This document shows positions 16,778 through 24,421 of a stretch of DNA of 64,000 nt, piece after piece. The notes below the pieces were generated by a model. The model was not told where the DNA came from and did not search any database. It saw nothing but the letters and a program-made list of their open reading frames with translations. This DNA is from Bradyrhizobium sp. AUGA SZCCT0176 (lineage in GTDB: Bacteria > Pseudomonadota > Alphaproteobacteria > Rhizobiales > Xanthobacteraceae), in the NCBI RefSeq assembly GCF_018130145.1, contig NZ_JAFCMB010000020.1, positions 1 to 64,000 of the forward strand. Direction: 5' to 3'. A program made the position numbers and the translations under genes. Positions within the stretch are counted from its first letter, which is position 1. Every line of letters starts with the position of its first letter.

Positions 16778-19084
16778 TCAGAGGTTATGCCGGCGCTGCG
16801 CCTCCCGGATGGCGATCCAGACCCGTTCGGCGGTCGCCGGCATGTCGATGTGGTCGATCTTGTACTCGCGCCACAGCCCTTCGACGATCGCATTGACCAC
16901 CGCCGGACAGGACCCGATCGCGCCGGCCTCGCCCGCGCCCTTTACGCCAAGCGGATTGGTGGTGCAGGGAACGTTGTGGGTTTCGAAGTGGAAGGACGGG
17001 CCGTCGGCGGCGCGCGGCATCGCGTAATCCATGAAGGTGCCGGTGACGAGCTGGCCGTCGCTGCCGAATACCGCCTGCTCCATCAGGGCCTGGCCGATCC
17101 CCTGCATCGCGCCGCCATGGACCTGCCCGGCCAGCAGCAGCGGATTGAGCGTCACCCCGAAATCGTCGACGATGACGTAGTTGACGATCTTGATGATGCC
17201 GGTGGCCGGATCGATCTCGACTTCGGCGAGATGGGTGCCGTTCGGATAGGTGCCGTCGGCCTGGTTGAAGGTCGCACTCGCATTCAGCTTTGACGGATCG
17301 ACATCAGGACGCTTCGCCAGATCGGCGAAACTCACCGAGCGGTCGGTGCCGGCGATCCGGATCCGGCCGTCGCTGATCTCGAGGTCGGCAGCGCTGGTTT
17401 CCAGTGCTTCGGCCGCGATCTCCTTCAGCTTGCCGCCGAGGTCGTGGGCCGCACGCTGCACGCTGACGCCGCCGGTCGGGATCGAGGCCGAACCGCCGGT
17501 GCCAAGGCCGGTGGCGACGCGATCGGTGTCGCCCTGCACAATGTGCACGCGCTCGGGCGGCAACCCGAACTGTTCGGCGATCAACTGCGCGTAGGCGGTC
17601 TGATGGCCCTGCCCGCTCGACTGGGTGCCGATCAGGATGGTGACGTCGCCATTGGGATCGAGCGCCACATTGGCGGTTTCATCGCCCATGGTGCCGCAGA
17701 TCTCGACATAGCTTGCAAGGCCAATGCCGCGCACCAGCCCGGCCTTCTTGGCGGCCTTGGCGCGTTTGGAAAATTCCTTCCAGTTTCCGACTTCCATCGC
17801 ACGCTTCATATGCGCGGTGAAATCGCCGGAGTCATAAACCTTGCCGGTCACGGTCTTGTACGGCAGCGCCTTCGGCGGGATGAAATTCTTGCGCCTGATC
17901 GCATCGGGCGTCATGCCGAGTTTGCGCGCGCAGGCGTCCACCAGCCGCTCGATCACGTAAGCCGCCTCGGGGCGGCCCGCGCCGCGATAGGCATCGACCG
18001 GCACGGTGTTGGTGAACACTGTGCGGACGCGGCAGTGGAAGATCTGGATATCGTAGAGGCCGGGCAGCATGCCGGCGCCGCCATGCGGAATGTAGGGACC
18101 GAAGGTCGACAGATACGCGCCCATGTCGCCCATCAGGTCGACGTCCATCGCCAGGAACTTGCCGTCCTCGGCGAGCGCCATCTTCGCCACAGTGACGTTG
18201 TCGCGCCCCTGCGCGTCACCCACGAAGTGATCGGAGCGGTCGGCGGTCCATTTGATGGTCTTCTTCAGCCGTTTCGCCGCGACCGAGATCAGCGCATATT
18301 CGCGGTACGGAAACAGTTTGGTGCCGAAGCCGCCGCCGACGTCGGGGCAGATCACCCGCATCTTTTCCAGCGGTATCTTGAGCACCATGCCGCCGATGAT
18401 CTCGCGCAGGCGATGGCTGCCCTGGCTGCCGATCGTCAGCGTCAGGTGATCCTTCTTGGCGTCGTATTCGGCGACCGCGGCGCGCGTTTCCATGAAGTTG
18501 GTGATGACGCGCGGATTGACGATCGACACTTCGGCGACCGCATGCGCTTTTGCAAACGCGGCGTCGGTTGCCGCCTTGTCGCCGATCGGCACGTCGAACA
18601 GCACGTTGCCGGCGTGATTGGGCCAGACCTGCGGCGCACCCTTCTTCACCGCGTTGACAAGGCCGACCACCGCCGGCAGCGGCGTCCAGCTGACCTCGAT
18701 CGCCTCGATCGCGTCGCGCGCCTGGTCGATGGTATCGGCGACGACGAAGGCGACGGAGTCGCCGACGTGGCGGACTTCATCCTTGGCGAGGATCGGATAC
18801 GGAGGTCCGGTGAACGGATCGACTTCGAAATTGAACAGGCACGGCAGGTCGCCGAGATCCTTGACGTCGTCGGCGATCAACACCGCGGCGACACCGGGCA
18901 TGCCGCGGGCCTTGGTGACGTTGATGGTGAACTTCGCGTGCGCGTGCGGCGAGCGCAGCATCAACGCATGCAGGGAGGGAGACGGCGAGACGTCGTCGGT
19001 ATAGCGGCCCTTGCCGCGAATGAGCGCATCGTCTTCCTTGCGCCGGACGCTGTGACCGACGCCGAACTTGATGGGAGCTGCCAT
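16778..19084 (-). CDS. Xanthine dehydrogenase family molybdopterin-binding large subunit (form II CoxL-like)
   Basis: A 768-residue molybdenum hydroxylase large subunit, full length for CoxL-type proteins. It has the N-terminal GHSVRRKEDDALIRGKGRYTD opening, the Mo-pocket block PDVGGGFGTK at about 248-256, the loop AYRGAGR at 365-371 and the C-terminal GAGEAG with the likely catalytic Glu719. AYRGAGR rather than AYxCSFR means this is not a proven CO dehydrogenase; such form II proteins hydroxylate various organic compounds. The medium (FAD) and small (2Fe-2S) subunits are not adjacent. Instead two cytochrome c genes lie downstream. GGAG lies a few bases before the ATG. Confidence 0.92.
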   Translation of the reverse strand: MAAPIKFGVGHSVRRKEDDALIRGKGRYTDDVSPSPSLHALMLRSPHAHAKFTINVTKARGMPGVAAVLIADDVKDLGDLPCLFNFEVDPFTGPPYPILAKDEVRHVGDSVAFVVADTIDQARDAIEAIEVSWTPLPAVVGLVNAVKKGAPQVWPNHAGNVLFDVPIGDKAATDAAFAKAHAVAEVSIVNPRVITNFMETRAAVAEYDAKKDHLTLTIGSQGSHRLREIIGGMVLKIPLEKMRVICPDVGGGFGTKLFPYREYALISVAAKRLKKTIKWTADRSDHFVGDAQGRDNVTVAKMALAEDGKFLAMDVDLMGDMGAYLSTFGPYIPHGGAGMLPGLYDIQIFHCRVRTVFTNTVPVDAYRGAGRPEAAYVIERLVDACARKLGMTPDAIRRKNFIPPKALPYKTVTGKVYDSGDFTAHMKRAMEVGNWKEFSKRAKAAKKAGLVRGIGLASYVEICGTMGDETANVALDPNGDVTILIGTQSSGQGHQTAYAQLIAEQFGLPPERVHIVQGDTDRVATGLGTGGSASIPTGGVSVQRAAHDLGGKLKEIAAEALETSAADLEISDGRIRIAGTDRSVSFADLAKRPDVDPSKLNASATFNQADGTYPNGTHLAEVEIDPATGIIKIVNYVIVDDFGVTLNPLLLAGQVHGGAMQGIGQALMEQAVFGSDGQLVTGTFMDYAMPRAADGPSFHFETHNVPCTTNPLGVKGAGEAGAIGSCPAVVNAIVEGLWREYKIDHIDMPATAERVWIAIREAQRRHNL

Positions 19085-19221
19085 CGTATCTCCAATAGCC
19101 GTTAGAAGCGTTCCATATTGCAGCGGTTCGCGCGCCAGCGCAAACCGCTTTCGTCGGGCTCGTGACGTTCCGGTCGCAAGGAAATCGATCCGCTTCCTGA
19201 AGTTTTTCGCGCCTGCACAAC

Positions 19222-19250
19222 AAAAAAAGCCCCGGACGATGCCGGGGCTT
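19222..19250 (-). terminator. Rho-independent terminator of the porin gene
   Basis: AAGCCCCGG (19227-19235) and CCGGGGCTT (19242-19250) form a perfect 9-bp stem with loop ACGATG. On the minus strand it is followed by a run of seven T (19222-19228 read in reverse). It sits 30 bases after the stop of the outer-membrane protein gene. Confidence 0.9.
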
Positions 19251-19280
19251 TAATTTGCGGGAGGAAGACGGCCGCCGCGA

Positions 19281-20153
19281 TCAATACTTCGCGACCACCG
19301 GTCCGCCGAAGGTGTAGTTCAGACCGACGCGCAGCACATGGTCGTGGAAGCGGGTATCCACGTCAGCGCGGATCGCGCTGGCCGGAGCGAGCGTGAAGCT
19401 GGCGGCGCGGAACGAGTCGAAATCCATGTAGAGATATTCGAGCTTGGCGCTCCAGTTGTTGGTAATCTTGCCTTCGACGCCAACACCGACGGTCCAGCCG
19501 AGGCGGACGTCGCTGTTGGAGCCGGTCGCGATCAGCGCAACGCCGGCGGGGGTCAAGCCAGTCAGCGTACCGGTGGTCTTGAGCGAGCCGTAGGCCAAAC
19601 CGCCAGTGCCGTAGAACAGGACCTTCGGGGTGGCGAGGATACCGACGCGACCGCGCACAGTGCCGAACCATTCGAGATGGGTACCGAGAGCCAGGTTGGT
19701 TCCGGTCGCGCCGGCCGGCAGGAACGTCAAACCGGGAAGGCAAACGCCACCGGCGAGCGTGCCTGCGCAGCGATAGGCCGCACTGCCCTTTTCATCCGAC
19801 CACTGTGCGTCGGCTTCGAGACCGAACACCCAGTTGTTGCTCTGCCAGTTGTAACCGACCTGACCGCCGGCAATGGCGCCGTTCATGTCGTAGCTGGCGC
19901 CAGTAATGGAGCCCGCAGGCGGGGCGATCTGCAAGCCGGTAACGGTGTTGTAATACGAGACGTCCGAGCTGCCGCGTCCCCAGCTGTAGCCGGCGTTGCC
20001 GCCGATGTAGAAGCCGGTCCAGTTCCATACCTCAACCACGGGGGCCGGAGCCTTGGTGTAGCGGGGTGCCATGTCGGCAGCGGAAGCAACGGAAGTAGCA
20101 GCGACGACAGCGAACGTCGAAACCGCAATGGCCTTAAGTGTTGAAGTGCGCAT
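19281..20153 (-). CDS. Outer membrane beta-barrel protein (Omp25/porin-like)
   Basis: A 290-residue outer-membrane protein with signal peptide ending VASA-ADMAPRYTKAPAPV, a motif seen in many bradyrhizobial Omp25/31-like proteins. It continues WNWTGFYIGGNAGYSWGRGS, contains alternating barrel strands (VGYNWQSNNWVFGLEADAQW, AKLEYLYMDFD) and ends with VLRVGLNYTFGGPVVAKY, an aromatic-containing last strand. It is an 8-stranded barrel that would be abundant in the outer membrane; its role is structural or in permeability. The strong terminator downstream and TTGACA upstream fit a highly expressed single gene. Confidence 0.92.
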   Translation of the reverse strand: MRTSTLKAIAVSTFAVVAATSVASAADMAPRYTKAPAPVVEVWNWTGFYIGGNAGYSWGRGSSDVSYYNTVTGLQIAPPAGSITGASYDMNGAIAGGQVGYNWQSNNWVFGLEADAQWSDEKGSAAYRCAGTLAGGVCLPGLTFLPAGATGTNLALGTHLEWFGTVRGRVGILATPKVLFYGTGGLAYGSLKTTGTLTGLTPAGVALIATGSNSDVRLGWTVGVGVEGKITNNWSAKLEYLYMDFDSFRAASFTLAPASAIRADVDTRFHDHVLRVGLNYTFGGPVVAKY

Positions 20154-20167
20154 GGAAGCCCCACTAA

Positions 20168-20196
20168 CGAAATTTTGATTGAATCTCTGATGTCAA
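20168..20196 (-). promoter_or_regulatory. Possible promoter of the porin gene
   Basis: TTGACA is present on the minus strand at 20191-20196, 38 bases upstream of the porin ATG. An AT-rich stretch (AATTTC or ATTTCG) lies 16-17 bases downstream and could serve as a weak -10. The -35 match is perfect; the -10 is not, so the call is tentative. Confidence 0.3.
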
Positions 20197-20326
20197 CTTA
20201 ACGTAGAGTCTCCAATCACGCATGCGCAGATGCGTCGCGATGGACATTTTCTGGGCACTTGTTGCAAAAATATCCCAGCGCCGTTGCCGGGCAGGCTTGT
20301 TTAGATTTGTTATAATTTCGAGCAGC

Positions 20327-21868
20327 TTAAGGAATATCTCGTCGCTCCCGGACCAGCGAGAATATCCACCCGCGCCCGAACAGCAGCAAGATCGCCACCC
20401 CGTAGACGAACATCCCGGCCACCACCAGAAGCAGCAACGCCAATTCGTCGCGGAAAGCGGGCATCGATGCGAAATAAAGATTCGCGAACCGCGCGGTCAG
20501 CCAAAGCGCTATAGCAAGCACGATGCCGGAAACCGCGAACTTGACGAGCGATCTGAGCCATTCCCGGTCCAGTTCGAGGAATCCTCTTCGCACTGCAAAA
20601 CCGAGTACCAGCAGCAGATTGACCCAGGCGCCGATCGCAGTGGCGAGCGCGAGGCCGATCTGGGCGAGCGTCCCCATTAGCGCGATTTTCAGGGCGACGT
20701 TGACGGCAACGCCGGTCAGCGCCGCCTTGACCGGCGTCGCCGTGTCCTTGCGGGCATAGAAGGTGGCGACCGCGCTGCGGATCATCACGAAGGGAATGAG
20801 CCCGACGGCATAGGCCGCCAGTGTCGCGCCCGCGGCCGCGGCGTCCGCCTTCGAGAACGCGCCGCGCGCAAACATGGCGCGCATGATCACGTCAGGCACC
20901 GTGAGGAACGCGGCGACGAACGGTATCGAAAACAACAGCGTGAAATTGAACGCCCGCCGCTGCGCCTTGGCGGCGCCGGCATGGTCCTGCGCCGTCAGCC
21001 GCCGCGACATTTCCGGCAGCAGCACCGTGCCGATCGCGATCCCGATCACGCCGATCGGCAACTGGTTGAGGCGGTCGGCGTAATACAGCGCCGACAGCGC
21101 GCCGGCGGCGAGAAACGTCGCGATGATGGTGTCGGCGAACAGCGCCACCTGCGTTCCCATCGAGCCGATCGTCGCCGGCCCCAGCGCGCGAAAGAAGGCG
21201 CGGACATCGTTATCGAGCCTGGGAATGCTGAACTTCGGCAGGATGCCGTTCTTAGCCGCGTCACCCGCCAGCAGCAGGAATTCGAGGATGCCGGCGATCA
21301 GGACGCCCCATGCGGCGGCATAGCCGGCGCCCGGAAAGAACGCGGCCAGCGCCAATGTCGCCATCATCGACAGATTGAGAAAGATCGGCGCCGCCGCAGC
21401 AGTGGCAAAGCGATGCATGACGTTGAGCATGCCGCCGTAAAGCGTCACCAGCGTGATCAGCAGGAGATAGGGAAAGGTGATCCGCGTCAGCGCAATCGCA
21501 AGTTCGCCGCGCGCCGGATCGTCGGAGAATCCCGGCGCCAGGAGGCCGATCACCTGCGGCATGAACAGCCACGCCACCACGAGCAGCACGACCTGGGCGC
21601 CGAACAACAGCGTGAAGATGCGATCGGCGAACAATTTTGCCGAGCTCTGGTTCTGCCCATGAAGGTGGGCATAGGCCGGCACGAACGCGGCGTTGAAGGC
21701 GCCTTCGGCGAAGATGGCGCGAAAATGATTGGGCAGGCGCAGCGCCACGAAGAACGCGTCCGCGACCGGCCCGGCACCGAGGATCGCCGCGAGCATGATG
21801 TCGCGCGCAAAACCGGTCACGCGCGAAAGAAGCGTATAGCCGCCGACGGTGAAGATGCGCCCAAGCAT
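20327..21868 (-). CDS. murJ: Lipid II flippase MurJ (MviN family)
   Basis: A 513-residue inner-membrane protein with about 14 transmembrane segments. It moves lipid II, the peptidoglycan precursor, across the membrane. The opening GRIFTVGGYTLLSRVTGFARD is the MurJ signature. The early block FFVALRLPNHFRAIFAEGAFNAAFVPAY carries conserved pocket arginines. The protein has normal family length. It is divergent in function from the genes around it but lies on the same strand as the aminotransferase upstream, separated by a repeat-rich 130-base gap. Since the next genes make nucleotide sugars, involvement in another undecaprenyl-linked glycan cannot be excluded; the motifs favour the essential flippase. 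Confidence 0.93.
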   Translation of the reverse strand: MLGRIFTVGGYTLLSRVTGFARDIMLAAILGAGPVADAFFVALRLPNHFRAIFAEGAFNAAFVPAYAHLHGQNQSSAKLFADRIFTLLFGAQVVLLVVAWLFMPQVIGLLAPGFSDDPARGELAIALTRITFPYLLLITLVTLYGGMLNVMHRFATAAAAPIFLNLSMMATLALAAFFPGAGYAAAWGVLIAGILEFLLLAGDAAKNGILPKFSIPRLDNDVRAFFRALGPATIGSMGTQVALFADTIIATFLAAGALSALYYADRLNQLPIGVIGIAIGTVLLPEMSRRLTAQDHAGAAKAQRRAFNFTLLFSIPFVAAFLTVPDVIMRAMFARGAFSKADAAAAGATLAAYAVGLIPFVMIRSAVATFYARKDTATPVKAALTGVAVNVALKIALMGTLAQIGLALATAIGAWVNLLLVLGFAVRRGFLELDREWLRSLVKFAVSGIVLAIALWLTARFANLYFASMPAFRDELALLLLVVAGMFVYGVAILLLFGRGWIFSLVRERRDIP

Positions 21869-21889
21869 GGGCTAGCTTCTAGCGCATAT

Positions 21890-21914
21890 TCGGTTCTGAT
21901 TGCATCAGAACCGA
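21890..21914. repeat. Hairpin repeat related to 15034-15058
   Basis: TCGGTTCTGAT...ATCAGAACCGA forms an 11-bp perfect stem with a 3-base loop. It lies between the aminotransferase gene and murJ. Compared with the hairpin at 15034-15058 the stem sequence TCGGYTCTGA is shared, so both belong to one dispersed family. Confidence 0.6.
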
Positions 21915-21928
21915 GAGCTATATTTGTA

Positions 21929-21990
21929 TTGACGCGTCTTCTTCACGTAAACGCTATCGGTTGTTTGACGCGTTTTCTTCGAAAACGCCA
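21929..21990. repeat. Two partial copies of the TGACGCGTTTTC repeat
   Basis: TTGACGCGTCTTCTTCACGT with AACGCTAT, and then TTGACGCGTTTTCTTCGAAA with ACGCCAT, follow each other. Both resemble the element at 7682-7732. They occupy the gap just beyond the stop of the aminotransferase gene (minus strand). Confidence 0.5.
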
Positions 21991-21998
21991 TGCCGAAA

Positions 21999-23150
21999 TC
22001 AGGAAGAAAGCGCGCCGCGCACCGCCTGGATGACGCGATCCTGCGTCGCCTCGTCGAGATAGGCGTGCATCGGCAGGCTGATGACGTCCTCCGAAAGGCT
22101 TTCGCTCACCGGCAGGCCGCCTTCCGCGACCGGGTAATTGCGATACGCGGTCTGCTGATGCATCGATTTGGTGTAGTAGACCGCGGTCGGAATGCCCTGC
22201 GCCATCAGCGCCGCGGCAAAGCCATCGCGGTCGGTGCCTTTGGGCAGGCGGATGGTGTACTGCGCCCACACCGAGGTGCAGCCGGAGGTGAGCCGCGGCA
22301 CGGTCACCACATTGCCGAGGCCGCGCGCATAGCGATCCGCGATCTTGTTGCGCGCCGCGATCTCGTCGTCGAAAATCTTCAGCTTCTCGATCAGGACCGC
22401 CGCCTGCATGGTGTCGAGACGTCCGGTGAGGCCGAGGCGGACATTGTCGTATTTGTCAGAACCCTGGCCGTGCACGCGGATGCTGCGCAGCGTGTTCGCA
22501 AGTTCGTCATCGTCGGTGAAGATCGCGCCGCCATCGCCGTAGCAGCCGAGCGGCTTGGCCGGAAAGAAGCTGGTCGCGGTGGCGAGCCCGAAGGTGCCGA
22601 GCTTGCGGCCCTTGTAGCTGGCGCCAAAGCCCTGCGCGGCATCGTCAAGCACGAACAGCCCCTCGGCCTCCGTGACCGCGCCGATGGCGTCGTGGTCGGC
22701 GCTCTGCCCGAACAGATCGACCACGATCACCGCGCGCGGCTTCAGGCCGCGTTGCCGGGCGGTCGCGATGCCGCGCTTGAGCGAGGCAGGATCGATGTTG
22801 AAGGTGGCTTCATCGACATCGACAAAAACCGGCGTAGCGCCCGTCAGCGCCACGGCTTCACCGGTCGCGCAGAACGTGAACGACGGACACAGCACGGCAT
22901 CGCCGGGGCCGACATTCCTGGCCATCAGCACCATCAGCAGCGCATCGGTGCCGCTGGCGCAGCTCACGACATGTTTGGCGCCGCTGAATGCCGCCAGCGC
23001 CGTCTCGAGCGCGGTCACTTCCGGACCGTTGATGAACTGGCAGTGGTTGAGCACTCGGGAAACGGCGTCATCGATCGACTTGCCAAGCCGGCGGCGCTGC
23101 GCGGCGATATCGATCAGGGGAATGGGTTCTGGACGCATGTGCTGGTTCAT
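21999..23150 (-). CDS. DegT/DnrJ/EryC1/StrS-family sugar aminotransferase
   Basis: A 383-residue PLP-dependent aminotransferase that adds an amino group to a keto-sugar nucleotide. Family marks: IPLIDIAAQRRRLGKSID near the start, the block CASGTDALLMVLMA, GDAVLCPSFTFCATGEAVAL, VIVVDLFGQSADHDAI and the PLP-binding lysine in TSFFPAKPLGCYGDGGAIF. It ends with a normal family C-terminus. The Gfo/Idh oxidoreductase gene lies just upstream on the same strand with a 31-base gap; WbpB/WbpE-type pairs of this kind build 3-amino uronates. Substrate specificity cannot be read from sequence alone. Confidence 0.9.
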   Translation of the reverse strand: MNQHMRPEPIPLIDIAAQRRRLGKSIDDAVSRVLNHCQFINGPEVTALETALAAFSGAKHVVSCASGTDALLMVLMARNVGPGDAVLCPSFTFCATGEAVALTGATPVFVDVDEATFNIDPASLKRGIATARQRGLKPRAVIVVDLFGQSADHDAIGAVTEAEGLFVLDDAAQGFGASYKGRKLGTFGLATATSFFPAKPLGCYGDGGAIFTDDDELANTLRSIRVHGQGSDKYDNVRLGLTGRLDTMQAAVLIEKLKIFDDEIAARNKIADRYARGLGNVVTVPRLTSGCTSVWAQYTIRLPKGTDRDGFAAALMAQGIPTAVYYTKSMHQQTAYRNYPVAEGGLPVSESLSEDVISLPMHAYLDEATQDRVIQAVRGALSS

Positions 23151-23181
23151 GGAGCCTTGCTACGAATGAGATGGACGGTAA

Positions 23182-24198
23182 TCAGCCGGCGACGCGGCGT
23201 GGACCCTTGCGCGCGGAGGAAGCCGCGGGCCGGGCCGGCGCTTCGAGGCAGCGGATCGCGATTTCGAGGCTGGCCACGCCCTCGTCGCCGGTAACCGCCG
23301 GCACATTGCCTGACCTGACGGCATCGAGGAACGCGATCAATTCGGCGCGCAGCGGCTCGTCATGGCCGACCGGCAGATGACGCATCGAATAGCTGCCGTC
23401 GGGCTTGAAGCCGAAGCACTCCGTCACCTGACGCGTCAAGAGGTCGCCCATCACATATTTGCCGCGGGTCGCGACCGTGACGTTGCGCGCCTTGAACGGC
23501 GTCAGCCAGTTGGTGTTGATATGGGCGAGCACGCCCGACGCGGTGCGGAACTGCAGCAGCGCGATGTCCTCGCGCTCGGCGATCGCGCTGGAGAGCTGCG
23601 GCTGCACTTCGACGATGTCGGATTCGGTGAACCAGCGGATCAGGTCGATATCGTGCACGGCCAGATCGATGACGACGCCGACATTCGACATCCGCGGCGG
23701 AAACGGCCCGACCCTTGTGATGCCGATGGAAAGGATGTCCTCGCCGGAGATCGCCTGCTTGATCGCCGCGACCGCCGGATTGAAGCGCTCGACATGGCCG
23801 ACCATCAGCGTGACACCGGCGCGCTGCGCGGCGTCGACGATATCGCGCCCTTCCTGCACGGTCGGCGCGATCGGCTTCTCGACCAGGATATGGATGTTGC
23901 GCGCGATGCAGGCGAGCGCGACCTCATGATGCAGATGGGTCGGAGCCGCGATCGTGACCGCATCGACGCCCTCGGCCAGCAATTCTTCGAGGCCCTCGAA
24001 AGCGCGGCAGCCTGCGAGTTCGGTGGCGCGCGCGCGGTGTTCCGGCAGCGGGTCGACGATGCCGACCAGCGTGACGCCCGGCAGCCCCGCCAGCACGCGG
24101 GCATGGTTGCTGCCCATCACACCGGCACCGATCACGCCAACGCGCAGTTCACGCGCGGCGCCGCTCTTCGCGTCCGATCCGGACCCTTTAAAACCCAT
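23182..24198 (-). CDS. Gfo/Idh/MocA-family sugar oxidoreductase
   Basis: A 338-residue NAD(P)-dependent dehydrogenase. The start at 24198 gives a normal N-terminus followed by the Rossmann motif VGVIGAGVMGSNHARV. Other marks are TIAAPTHLHHEVAL and the family lysine in ILVEKPIAPT. The protein is of normal length, with a basic tail RKGPRRVAG. It is upstream of and probably coupled to the DegT aminotransferase, so it likely makes the keto-sugar that the aminotransferase uses, as WbpB does before WbpE. A frame opening 20 codons earlier has no family support. Confidence 0.88.
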   Translation of the reverse strand: MGFKGSGSDAKSGAARELRVGVIGAGVMGSNHARVLAGLPGVTLVGIVDPLPEHRARATELAGCRAFEGLEELLAEGVDAVTIAAPTHLHHEVALACIARNIHILVEKPIAPTVQEGRDIVDAAQRAGVTLMVGHVERFNPAVAAIKQAISGEDILSIGITRVGPFPPRMSNVGVVIDLAVHDIDLIRWFTESDIVEVQPQLSSAIAEREDIALLQFRTASGVLAHINTNWLTPFKARNVTVATRGKYVMGDLLTRQVTECFGFKPDGSYSMRHLPVGHDEPLRAELIAFLDAVRSGNVPAVTGDEGVASLEIAIRCLEAPARPAASSARKGPRRVAG

Positions 24199-24250
24199 AT
24201 CGTCGACCCCAACAGACTTTTCGCCAGTCCCCGGCGGTTCTCTAGCACGC

Positions 24251-24266
24251 CGCCACAAATGTGGCG
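24251..24266. promoter_or_regulatory. Perfect 16-bp palindrome upstream of the sugar genes
   Basis: CGCCACAAATGTGGCG is a 7-bp inverted repeat with a two-base centre, 53 bases upstream of the ATG of the Gfo/Idh gene. Its size and position would suit a dimeric transcription factor site. No regulator gene is near. Confidence 0.35.
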
Positions 24267-24421
24267 AACGCCATCCCCGCTATCCGGACACGTTTTGATT
24301 CAAAGAGTTACAGCCCAGGAGGCACTTGGAGAAGCGATCTGGCAGGACTCATAGGGGGCTTAGGCCACCGCAATATGGAGGAATTAAGTGCTTGGCCGGG
24401 GGCTGTGAGAGCCCATCCTGA

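Noticed and set aside
16778..19084. Naming the molybdenum hydroxylase a CO dehydrogenase (coxL)
   Set aside because: The active-site loop is AYRGAGR, not the AYxCSFR of proven CO dehydrogenases, and coxM/coxS are not present.
17444..19105. Long open frame of 553 codons on the plus strand opposite the CoxL-like gene
   Set aside because: The minus-strand frame has intact Mo-hydroxylase motifs throughout; the plus-strand product is low-complexity and His/Arg/Asp-rich, typical of the antisense of high-GC genes.
21990..23294. Plus-strand frame of 434 codons opposite the DegT aminotransferase
   Set aside because: The minus strand has the PLP-binding lysine block and full family length.
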